From Candidatus Nitrosopumilus sp. (GTDB lineage Archaea > Thermoproteota > Nitrososphaeria > Nitrososphaerales > Nitrosopumilaceae), in assembly GCA_022758935.1 (NCBI GenBank), contig JAEMQG010000030.1, forward strand, positions 1 to 25,817: 25,817 bases of DNA. Direction: 5' to 3'. The translations under genes were made by a program, and so were the position numbers. Shown here one piece after another: positions 16,159-22,362 of the stretch. Below the pieces are notes generated by a model, which saw only the letters and a program-made list of their open reading frames with translations, did not search any database and had not been told where the DNA came from. How positions within the stretch are numbered: the stretch's first letter is position 1; the number at the start of each line of letters is the position of its first letter.

Positions 16159-16587
16159 ATGAAAAATGATTTACTGGTAAGAAAAACAGTAAAGGTGAAT
16201 ACTGATGTGTCCAAAGTTTGGAATGCATTAACAAATCCAAAAATGATCAAAAAATATCTTTTTGGAACCAAAGTAATCACAGACTGGAAGGTTGGCAGTG
16301 AAATAATTTTTCAGGGAAGTTGGGAAGGAACGAAATTCCGAGACAGGGGAACGATAGAAAAATTTGAAATTGAGAAATTATTTCAGTATACATATTGGAG
16401 TAGTCTTTCGGGCCTAGAAGACAAAAAGGAAAATTATTCTTTGATTGTATTTGAATTGGTTAGTGATGGCAAAACAACAAAATTGACAGTTTCTCAAAGG
16501 GGCTTTGCGACCAAGGCAGCACAAGAACATTCGGATAAGGGCTGGAGCATCGTTTTCCAGAAAATCAAGAAACTTTTAGAAGATTAG
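16159..16587 (+). CDS. SRPBCC/AHSA1-type START-like domain protein
   Basis: This 142-residue single-domain protein has the helix-grip fold pattern of the AHSA1/SRPBCC superfamily. VNTDVSKVWNALTNPKMIKKYLFG lies near the N-terminus, WKVGSEIIFQGSWEG follows, and LTVSQRGFATKAA precedes the long C-terminal helix. Members bind hydrophobic ligands or act as stress-related cofactors, and the ligand is not predictable here. The ATG at 16159 is about 24 nt after a CATATATGA promoter element. Gene order after hemerythrin may indicate a shared stress theme, but each gene seems to have its own promoter. Confidence 0.85.
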   Translation: MKNDLLVRKTVKVNTDVSKVWNALTNPKMIKKYLFGTKVITDWKVGSEIIFQGSWEGTKFRDRGTIEKFEIEKLFQYTYWSSLSGLEDKKENYSLIVFELVSDGKTTKLTVSQRGFATKAAQEHSDKGWSIVFQKIKKLLED

Positions 16588-16892
16588 TATTTTTTGCATA
16601 AGGTTATGTTCTATTTCACTAAATGCGGTTCTATTGGGGAATTCAACATCCTGAACAATTTCAGTAAATTTGAAATCCTGAAATTACACCAACACTACAG
16701 ATGACGGTCATACTCGGTTTCTAGAAAATAAAAGGAATTTAGAATCTAATTTACCTGAAATGTTGTTGTTGCTTTATTGCGTACGTGTTGCACCATCATA
16801 GAAATCAGGTTACTGTGAAATATTAAAAACAGTAAACGTTAGTCAATATTTTGAATATAAAGTAATAATAGATAACAAAAACAAAACCAATT
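16588..16892. other. Intergenic stretch with a 7-bp inverted repeat
   Basis: I see no gene here. TTACTGT (16810-16816) and ACAGTAA (16829-16835) are perfect inverted arms with a 12-nt AT-rich loop, 58 nt before the next start. A 32-codon open stretch on minus runs toward 16585-16690 but has no start codon. ATCCTGAA occurs twice near 16650-16685. Confidence 0.4.
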
Positions 16893-17102
16893 GTGAAGAT
16901 AAAATGTCCAAAATGTAAGAAAACTGCAGAACTATCCATGGATTTCTCTTTAGTCAAATGTGAAAACTGTAATTTGGACATGAGTTATGGTGAATATGTC
17001 AAATTTGTGGCACATAATGAACCAACATATTCAGACATTCTTGGAGATTATACCGGTAGCACTGAGGGCCAAACTGCAGGTTCATTAGATGAATGGGATT
17101 AA
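16893..17102 (+). CDS. Small zinc-ribbon protein
   Basis: The 69-residue protein starts MKIKCPKCKKTAELSM and has CxxC pairs at C5/C8 and C24/C27 (VKCENCNLDM), a rubredoxin-like zinc knuckle. The C-terminal half is acidic and polar with no cysteines (SDILGDYTGSTEGQ). The start is a GTG at 16893, with an AT-rich element near 16863-16871 at the leaderless distance. Proteins like this are frequent in Nitrososphaerota and usually lack assigned functions. It could be a nucleic-acid-binding or protein-interaction module. Confidence 0.7.
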   Translation: MKIKCPKCKKTAELSMDFSLVKCENCNLDMSYGEYVKFVAHNEPTYSDILGDYTGSTEGQTAGSLDEWD

Positions 17103-17161
17103 CAACTTAGTAAGATCATTCAGCAGATTAAAATAATTAGATTATGAATTGTTAAACATCA

Positions 17162-17803
17162 TTGGAATTTCTATTAGAAAACATATTAAACTTGATTGGA
17201 TTTTTGGTAGGACTTGCAATAGGAATAATGTCTATAATTGGATTTAGAAATACGGGTAGTCCCACCTTATTCAGATTAACAATTGCGTTTTTTTCAATTA
17301 GCATTGGTTTTTTTGTAATATGGGTTGGATACATGCTAGAAGATTTTGTAATAAAATCAGGTAGTATAGAAAGATGGATTCAGACTTTAGGAATTATCAT
17401 TCAAACAGTAGGTTATTTTTTTATAGCATTTTCACACAGTATTAAATCATTTTTTCCAAAATCAAGACAGTTCAGATCAATTGGAATTTTTCCATTATTC
17501 TTAGTATCATCTGTACAAATTGAACATGTATTTAGATCTGTTTCATTTATCTTACTAGCTTATGGTGCAATTGAAACTATGTTATCATATTTTGAAAACA
17601 GAAATAGAGGAGCCATATCTGTCGCAGTTGGCTTAGCATTATTAGCTCTTGGAGAATTTTTAGGGTGGTATTCATTTGTATTTCCAGAATCTATTCTGTA
17701 TTCAGTTTCCATTTCTATCAAAATTGGAGGGTTGATTGCATTGTTCATTCCAGTAAGTAAAATTCCTTTAACCAAGATAAAATTTGATGAAGACATTGAG
17801 TAA
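17162..17803 (+). CDS. Seven-helix membrane protein, unknown function
   Basis: This 213-residue protein is almost wholly hydrophobic, with about seven transmembrane helices and a short acidic tail (KFDEDIE). The layout resembles the membrane sensor halves of some archaeal signalling proteins, but there is no kinase, HAMP or other output domain, so function is open. The TTG start at 17162 lies about 26 nt from an AAATAATTAG stretch at 17131-17140. No family recognised with confidence. Confidence 0.68.
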   Translation: MEFLLENILNLIGFLVGLAIGIMSIIGFRNTGSPTLFRLTIAFFSISIGFFVIWVGYMLEDFVIKSGSIERWIQTLGIIIQTVGYFFIAFSHSIKSFFPKSRQFRSIGIFPLFLVSSVQIEHVFRSVSFILLAYGAIETMLSYFENRNRGAISVAVGLALLALGEFLGWYSFVFPESILYSVSISIKIGGLIALFIPVSKIPLTKIKFDEDIE

Positions 17804-17882
17804 TTAATTGTCAGGCTCAAATTAATTACAAGTCAAAATTTGTCAAATTCTTTTATCTTTTTAGTGTATTGAAAAATATCAT

Positions 17883-17916
17883 CCCACTATCATAGAAATA
17901 TCAAAAATAATGTGGG
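17883..17916. promoter_or_regulatory. Inverted arms flanking the winged-helix gene promoter
   Basis: CCCAC (17883-17887) and GTGGG (17912-17916) flank an AT-rich promoter-like core around 17896-17908, about 26 nt before the ATG at 17926. This could be an autoregulatory site, but the arms are short. Confidence 0.25.
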
Positions 17917-17925
17917 TAGGGATAC

Positions 17926-18213
17926 ATGGCAGAATACAGAACACATATGAAAATCATTGGAGATATTTTATCTACAACTCGTGATGGACTGCAAGATGTA
18001 GATGGAGCAACTGTGACTCACTTGATTAGAAAAGCCAACATATCACATTCAAGAATTTCTAGGATTCTTAAAACGCTAGTATCTCAAGGATTATTAGAAC
18101 AAACAGAGACGCATGGCTCAAATAAATACAGAATAAGCCAATCAGGTCGTGAATTTCTTCAAGCATATTATACATTCACAAAATTTGCAGATAATTTTGG
18201 AGTAACAATTTAA
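17926..18213 (+). CDS. Winged-helix transcriptional regulator (paralogue 1)
   Basis: This 95-residue single-domain DNA-binding protein has the first helix YRTHMKIIGDILSTT, then the helix-turn-helix LIRKANISHSRISRILKTLVSQGLLE, a wing around TETHGSNKYRISQSGREFL, and a C-terminal dimerisation helix. It fits the archaeal HTH_45/ArnR-like winged-helix group. A clear paralogue is encoded at 25112-25393 with the same length and architecture. Target genes are unknown. Its stop overlaps the stop of a tiny acidic minus-strand ORF. Confidence 0.85.
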   Translation: MAEYRTHMKIIGDILSTTRDGLQDVDGATVTHLIRKANISHSRISRILKTLVSQGLLEQTETHGSNKYRISQSGREFLQAYYTFTKFADNFGVTI

Positions 18214-18299
18214 CCATCTTTTTCTTCAAATTCGTCTGAATCATTGTCAAACTCATCCTCAAATTCATTATCCTCATATTCAGATGATGGATTTGACAT
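18210..18299 (-). CDS. Very acidic 29-residue micro-protein (putative)
   Basis: An ATG at 18299 opens 29 codons ending in TAA at 18210-18212. The product is extremely acidic, with blocks such as EYEDNEFEDEFDNDSDEFEE and a net negative charge above ten. It overlaps the convergent winged-helix stop by a few bases. The composition is unlike random translation of AT-rich DNA, because Asp/Glu codons dominate and Lys/Ile/Asn are rare. A minus-strand AT-rich tract upstream could serve as promoter. It could be a DNA-mimic or chaperone-like tail peptide, or a chance ORF. Confidence 0.38.
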   Translation of the reverse strand: MSNPSSEYEDNEFEDEFDNDSDEFEEKDG

Positions 18300-18380
18300 A
18301 TTATACAATAAAAAAAATTTGGACGTTAAAAACTTATTCAAGAGAAATGAATAATTAAAGAAAAAATATGAAGAAGGTAA

Positions 18381-18980
18381 TTGAAAGTTAAGTGTAATCA
18401 GGAAGGCATTGAAAAAGCAAGTGGAGTAATCAAAGATGGTGGAATTGTTATTTTTCCAACTGATACAGTGTATGGAATTGGCTGTAATCCATACAATAGA
18501 AAATCAATTCAAAGAATTTACAAAATTAAATCAAGAGAAAGAACAAAATCTCTTCCTATTTTGGCTTTTTCCAAAGAGGTTGCAACTAAGATTGTAGAGT
18601 TTGACAGAGATTCAGAAAACATTGCAAAAAAAATTTGGCCAGGACCATTAACTATAATTTTAAAATTAACTGATGAAAAACTCAAAGAAGCATTAAATGT
18701 GGCAGATAAAGTTGCAATTAGAGTCCCAAATCATCAGTGTACTTTGGGGCTACTGGAAAAATGTGATTTCATAGTTGGGACCAGTGCAAATATTTCTGGT
18801 TCTCGTTCATTTAGTAATCCAGAAGACTGTTTTAAAAATATTCACGACTATGATCTTTTCTTGGATGGTGGAATAATACCTAGTCACGGAGAATCAACAA
18901 TAATTGAATTTATTGATGGAAAGTTGAAAATCCACAGAGAAGGAATTTTAACACAAAAGGAGATCTTGAAAATACTTTGA
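18381..18980 (+). CDS. tsaC: L-threonylcarbamoyladenylate synthase (TsaC/Sua5/YrdC)
   Basis: It makes threonylcarbamoyl-AMP from threonine, bicarbonate and ATP, the first step of the universal t6A tRNA modification. The YrdC fold is shown by GGIVIFPTDTVYGIGCNP (21-38), KIKSRERTKSLPI (48-60), WPGPLTIILKL and the SANISGSRSF segment. At 199 residues it is the short, single-domain form without the Sua5 C-terminal domain. The start is a TTG at 18381 with AAGGT just upstream. Its TGA overlaps the next gene's TTG start (TTGA junction). KEOPS subunit Cgi121 is encoded nearby on the opposite strand, giving a t6A-related neighbourhood. Confidence 0.92.
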   Translation: MKVKCNQEGIEKASGVIKDGGIVIFPTDTVYGIGCNPYNRKSIQRIYKIKSRERTKSLPILAFSKEVATKIVEFDRDSENIAKKIWPGPLTIILKLTDEKLKEALNVADKVAIRVPNHQCTLGLLEKCDFIVGTSANISGSRSFSNPEDCFKNIHDYDLFLDGGIIPSHGESTIIEFIDGKLKIHREGILTQKEILKIL

Positions 18981-19498
18981 ATTTAATAATTACATGTGCT
19001 AGACATTTAGAAATAGAGACTAAACAAGAATTAATACGTATTTTAGAAAAAATAGGAGATCCTAAACCTTCAATAATGATTACAAGTATGTCAGGGATTT
19101 TGACAGCTGAAACTATCCTAGAGCCAATGAGTACAGTGAAAAAAATGAGAGAGATGTTACTAGATGAACCATGGTGTGTCAGATACTGTCTAAGAGTAAT
19201 TCCCATTCAAAAGGTTACAGAGACTAAGATTGAAGATATTGAAAAAGGAGTTTTAGATTTAATTAAATTTATTTCGGATTCAGAGTCATATAGAATATCA
19301 ATTGAGAAAAGAAATTCAAATATTTCAAGTCAAGAGTTAATTTCTAGAATAGCAAACAAAGTCAACAATAAGGTATCATTGGAATTTCCGGATAAAATAA
19401 TTTTGATCGAAATTTTAGGAAGTACAACAGGAATTTCGATAGTTGAAAAAACAGGTATTTTGAGTGTAGAAAAAACTAAGCGGAGTATTTCAGAGTAA
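18977..19498 (+). CDS. THUMP-domain protein, Tan1-like tRNA modification factor
   Basis: This 173-residue protein resembles the archaeal Tan1/THUMPD1 group. It begins NLIITCARHLEIETKQELIRIL, has the central PMSTVKKMREMLLDEPWCVRYCLRVIPI region, and a C-terminal THUMP-type RNA-binding half with SYRISIEKRNSN and an NKVSLEFPDKIILIEILGST strand-helix pattern. In eukaryotes Tan1 assists ac4C formation on tRNA with the Kre33/NAT10 acetyltransferase. The archaeal role is inferred. Start TTG overlaps the tsaC stop, so the two are co-translated. The 3' end overlaps the convergent MoaD-Cgi121 gene by 9 nt. Confidence 0.82.
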   Translation: MNLIITCARHLEIETKQELIRILEKIGDPKPSIMITSMSGILTAETILEPMSTVKKMREMLLDEPWCVRYCLRVIPIQKVTETKIEDIEKGVLDLIKFISDSESYRISIEKRNSNISSQELISRIANKVNNKVSLEFPDKIILIEILGSTTGISIVEKTGILSVEKTKRSISE

Positions 19499-20263
19499 AA
19501 TTGCAGCTTTTTCTAAAAGTATGTCAGCGAGAGGATTTTTTGTAGAAATCACAGCAAGTTGTTTGTCGCTTATTTTAAAATATTTTTTTAAAAATGAAGT
19601 ATTATTTTTTGAGAAGATCTTAACAGCCATATCACCTAATTCTGCGTAAAGTGCATCCAATATTATTCTATTACCCATACCAATAAGGGTAAAATTTTGT
19701 TTGGGTTTTATTCCAACAGAGTTAATTGCATCAGAAATTTGAGATGAGATGGCAAAACGCATTAAAATATCAATTTCAAATTTATTTGAAAGTAAATTAT
19801 CATCCCCATAGGAATAAACAGATAGGGTAAGAATTTTTCTAAGATGATAATTGTTTAGTATAAAATTACTAGATATTGCCTGAAGCTTAATTTTTGGATA
19901 TTTCTTTCTAAGTTTATCAATATACGTGGCATCGATGTTATTTTGACTCTGAATTTCAATAACCTGAATTAATTTTTTAGATATATTAAAAAACAATCTA
20001 TCAGTGGATCCCCCATGAATTATAGGAATGATACTTACCACATCATCGTTTTTTATTTTAGTCATTCTTCCTTCCATGACAGATGAATCTGTACCGTTGA
20101 TCGCTATCAAAATATTTTCAATATCTAACTTAGGCGTATTAGTGGGTTTTAATTCTAAGAGTAAATCAAGAAGCTCTTGAATTGAGATATCTGATTTTTC
20201 AATTTTTAATTCATCTGTTGAAAAAGATTTTTTTGCTCCACCTACAAGTTTAATCATTATCAT
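19490..20263 (-). CDS. MoaD/ThiS ubiquitin-like domain fused to KEOPS subunit Cgi121
   Basis: The 257-residue product has two domains. Residues 1-85 form a beta-grasp fold like MoaD/ThiS/SAMP: IKLVGGAKKSF at the start, a helix at ISIQELLDLLLEL, the NILIAINGTDS strand, and the characteristic NDDVVSIIPIIHGG ending with G84-G85. Residues from about 95 match Cgi121, the KEOPS regulatory subunit that binds Bud32 and the tRNA 3' end: LQAISSNFILNNYHLRKILT, then EIDILMRFAISSQISDAI with NSVGIKPKQNFTLIGMGN. The Gly-Gly falls exactly at the junction, where a free MoaD would terminate. The ATG at 20263 or 20257 starts it. It is 52 nt downstream of S17e on the same strand. Confidence 0.85.
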   Translation of the reverse strand: MIMIKLVGGAKKSFSTDELKIEKSDISIQELLDLLLELKPTNTPKLDIENILIAINGTDSSVMEGRMTKIKNDDVVSIIPIIHGGSTDRLFFNISKKLIQVIEIQSQNNIDATYIDKLRKKYPKIKLQAISSNFILNNYHLRKILTLSVYSYGDDNLLSNKFEIDILMRFAISSQISDAINSVGIKPKQNFTLIGMGNRIILDALYAELGDMAVKIFSKNNTSFLKKYFKISDKQLAVISTKNPLADILLEKAAILL

Positions 20264-20315
20264 ATTTTTGATTATTCAAAATGTTAGAGATTAAGTTTTG
20301 GTTTTGTCTAGCTTT

Positions 20316-20642
20316 TTATCCTTCCGCAATATCACTTGTTTCTGGATCAGATATTGCATCTATTTCTTCTTGAATTTCATCGTCATTCTCCGCGCTAGAA
20401 ATTTTTTCTTCGAGGGTAAAATTTTCAAGTCGAGCAGATTCTATTTGAGATTGTTTTATTTTTTCTTCACGAGTTTCTTTTTTAATAAATTTAGTAATAT
20501 AACCCGCAATTTCATTTTTTAGTCCTTTTGAACGAATAATGGCTATTTGATCTAACGCCTTTTTATTATCAGTAAAATCTGCTCCAAATTTTGACTTGTG
20601 TATATCTAGTACTTCATAAGAAAGACGTTTGATTCTATTCAT
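20316..20642 (-). CDS. rps17e: Ribosomal protein S17e with an acidic C-terminal extension
   Basis: This small-subunit protein has the S17e core in residues 1-60: NRIKRLSYEVLDIHKSKFGA, then DNKKALDQIAIIRSKGLKN and EIAGYITKFIKK. The usual archaeal S17e is about 60-70 residues. This one is 108, because roughly 45 residues rich in Glu, Asp and Ser are added at the C-terminus (SSAENDDEIQEEIDAISD). The ATG at 20642 lies 27 nt from a minus-strand GGTATAAAAAA box, so the mRNA is probably leaderless. The MoaD-Cgi121 gene follows and may be co-transcribed. Confidence 0.88.
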   Translation of the reverse strand: MNRIKRLSYEVLDIHKSKFGADFTDNKKALDQIAIIRSKGLKNEIAGYITKFIKKETREEKIKQSQIESARLENFTLEEKISSAENDDEIQEEIDAISDPETSDIAEG

Positions 20643-20663
20643 TAATCATGTAGTGATTTAGGG

Positions 20664-20673
20664 TTTTTTATAC
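20664..20673 (-). promoter_or_regulatory. TATA box of rps17e
   Basis: Read on minus, GGTATAAAAA is centred about 27 nt before the ATG at 20642. It fills the 31-nt gap after the tatD stop and is one of the clearest promoter elements in the window. Confidence 0.6.
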
Positions 20674-21429
20674 CTATATTCCTAGGAAAGATTTTGAATT
20701 TTCTTCCAATAATAAAGCCATTTCATCATATGATTTACCTAGTATTTTTGACGCGCAAAATATAACGCTTGGAATAAAGTAAATTTGTCCGGATTTCATT
20801 TCAAAACATTTTGAAAACTTTACAGGGCCATCTGTTTCAACAAGAATTTTTTTTTCAGGGGTTTCAGATAAAAGCATCTGCTTGTCATTTGCATAAATCA
20901 AAACAGGGCCATATGAAACAAAAAAGTTCATATCCATTGCTTTTTCAAGTTGTTTTTTGCTTCCATCAAACCAATGAAGCAATGCGTGTTTAGTTTCATA
21001 GGAGGTCATAATCTGAAATATGTTGTCAAGGCTTTTTCGTGAATGAATGGATACTGGTTTTTGAAATTTTTCGGCTATAGAAAGAAGAGTTTCAAAAACA
21101 TGGATTTGTCTTTTGTTGTCTTCTGGATATTTTACATATGTAGGATCTAATCCAATCTCCCCAATACCAGAAAGATGGTGGTGATTATTACCAATTAGAT
21201 CTATCATTAAATCTAAATCGTCATTTGCGCGTTCGGGATGAATTCCAATAAAAGGCAAGATAAGTTTACTTTTTTTCCCAATTTCCAAAGTTCTTTTAGA
21301 ATCCGCTGTATCCATGGAGACGCAACATGCTTTGATGTTAATATTCTCCATTCCTTTAATTATATGATCCAAATTGGGGTAATAATCTGAATCAGATAAA
21401 TGAATATGAGAATCATATAACCAGGTCAT
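20674..21429 (-). CDS. tatD: TatD-family metal-dependent deoxyribonuclease
   Basis: This 251-residue TIM-barrel metallohydrolase has the metal-ligand set of the family: DSHIHLSD (H8, H10), FIGIHPE, GIGEIGLDPTY, VSIHSRKSL, LHWFDGS and VETDGPVKF. TatD enzymes act as 3'-5' exonucleases or endonucleases in DNA repair or quality control. The ATG at 21429 is chosen because MTWLYDSHIHLSD is a natural family N-terminus and a TTTATACA element lies about 30 nt upstream. An ATG at 21492 would add 21 residues unlike the family. The gene is divergent from the histone gene. Confidence 0.9.
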   Translation of the reverse strand: MTWLYDSHIHLSDSDYYPNLDHIIKGMENINIKACCVSMDTADSKRTLEIGKKSKLILPFIGIHPERANDDLDLMIDLIGNNHHHLSGIGEIGLDPTYVKYPEDNKRQIHVFETLLSIAEKFQKPVSIHSRKSLDNIFQIMTSYETKHALLHWFDGSKKQLEKAMDMNFFVSYGPVLIYANDKQMLLSETPEKKILVETDGPVKFSKCFEMKSGQIYFIPSVIFCASKILGKSYDEMALLLEENSKSFLGI

Positions 21430-21455
21430 TGCTTTATCAACTTTCAAAATAGTCT

Positions 21456-21463
21456 GTATAAAT
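21456..21463 (-). promoter_or_regulatory. TATA-like promoter of tatD, decides the start
   Basis: Read on minus, TTTATACA is centred about 30 nt before the ATG at 21429. It lies inside the longer open frame from 21492, arguing that the first 21 codons are not translated. Confidence 0.4.
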
Positions 21464-21525
21464 CGATTTCTTAGTGATATTTTTTCACTCATAGTCTTTT
21501 ATCAGGAAAATGAAAAGAATGACTA

Positions 21526-21741
21526 ATGAAATCGTCAGAACTGGGAATTTCAGCGATGTATAGAATTTTAAAAAAAGCAGGCGCCGAGAGAGTTAGTGAT
21601 GAATCTGCAGAAGAGTTAAGAGCCATAATTGAAGAATTGGCTAACAACATTGCAAAAAGTGCGATAGATATGGCTTCTCATGCAGGAAGAAAAACGGTGA
21701 AAGCAGAGGATGTTAAACTTGCTTCGAAACCATTTATTTAA
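21526..21741 (+). CDS. Archaeal histone
   Basis: This 71-residue histone-fold protein packages DNA as polymers of dimers. The three-helix histone fold is complete: ISAMYRILKKAGAERVS (helix 1 and loop 1), a long central helix SAEELRAIIEELANNIAKSAIDMASHAG, then the RKTVKAEDVKLASK loop 2 and helix 3. RKTVKAEDV matches the conserved loop 2 of archaeal histones. There is no N- or C-terminal tail. A TATA-like element lies near 21496-21504, about 26 nt before the ATG. A hairpin with a T-rich tail follows the stop. Confidence 0.96.
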   Translation: MKSSELGISAMYRILKKAGAERVSDESAEELRAIIEELANNIAKSAIDMASHAGRKTVKAEDVKLASKPFI

Positions 21742-21743
21742 TT

Positions 21744-21780
21744 TTAAACTGAAGAGTTTAATTATTCATTTTATGTTTTT
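21744..21780 (+). terminator. Hairpin plus T-rich tail after the histone gene
   Basis: TTAAACT (21744-21750) and AGTTTAA (21755-21761) form a 7-bp stem with a GAAG tetraloop just after the stop. A T-rich run to about 21780 follows. This resembles an intrinsic terminator separating the histone from the tRNA gene. Confidence 0.45.
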
Positions 21781-21786
21781 TAAAAT

Positions 21787-21858
21787 GGTGCGGTGGCAGA
21801 ACGGTTATGCGTGAGCCTGCAAAGCTTATACAAAGGGGTTCGACTCCCTTCCTCACCT
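21787..21858 (+). tRNA. tRNA-Cys (anticodon GCA)
   Basis: A cloverleaf folds over 72 nt. The acceptor strands are GGTGCGG (21787-21793) and CCTCACC (21851-21857). The anticodon stem TGAGC/GCTTA surrounds the loop CTGCAAA with anticodon GCA at 21819-21821. The T-arm AGGGG-TTCGACT-CCCTT holds the TTCGA motif. The discriminator is T at 21858, as expected for cysteine tRNAs. No CCA is encoded and there is no intron. The fifth acceptor pair is a C-U mismatch, and the last D-stem pair is weak. Confidence 0.92.
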
Positions 21859-21867
21859 TTCAATAAT

Positions 21868-22287
21868 TTAATCAAGTTCAACTATTATTTGTCCTTTCAT
21901 CCAAGGATGTAATGTACAAAAATAATTATACGTTCCAATATCTTCAAAAGAAAATGTGAATGATTCATGAGGATCTAAATATCCACTATCAAACAATTCA
22001 TTGGGATCATCATAAAAACCTGAGGTGACAGTATGAAATGCTGAATCTTCATTCATCCAGGTAACTAAAGATCCTTGTTTTATCATAATTTTTGATGGAG
22101 TGTAACAAGAATCAGTTGTTTCACATCCAGGACGGGAAACCTTAGTTGACATTATAACATCTGCCATGTGGGATATTCTTGGTTCGTCAATGTCCTTGAC
22201 AGTAGCATTTTGAAGAAAGATTGTAATCACCAATATCATTCCTACTATTAACAAAATTAATGAGTAAGCAATTCTTTTTTTCCACAA
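21868..22287 (-). CDS. Membrane-anchored blue-copper (plastocyanin-like) protein
   Basis: This 139-residue cupredoxin has one N-terminal transmembrane helix (about residues 7-27). The type I copper site is complete: H85 in AFHTVTSG, then C124, H127 and M130 in YFCTLHPWMKGQ. Two further cysteines (C55, C61) may form a disulfide. Such small anchored cupredoxins are abundant in ammonia-oxidising archaea, where they are thought to carry electrons outside the membrane. The TTG start at 22287 lies about 28 nt from a weak AT-rich element at 22311-22320. The gene ends 9 nt from the tRNA-Cys gene. Confidence 0.92.
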   Translation of the reverse strand: MWKKRIAYSLILLIVGMILVITIFLQNATVKDIDEPRISHMADVIMSTKVSRPGCETTDSCYTPSKIMIKQGSLVTWMNEDSAFHTVTSGFYDDPNELFDSGYLDPHESFTFSFEDIGTYNYFCTLHPWMKGQIIVELD

Positions 22288-22334
22288 ATCACATCACATA
22301 TAGAACTGGGGTATTATGTAATTACCAAATTCTC

Positions 22335-22345
22335 TAAATATATAG
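22335..22345 (+). promoter_or_regulatory. TATA-like promoter of the AIPR gene
   Basis: TAAATATATAG is centred about 23 nt before the TTG at 22363. This strong AT-rich element supports an independently transcribed, leaderless AIPR mRNA. Confidence 0.5.
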
Positions 22346-22362
22346 CATATTAGAATAAACAC

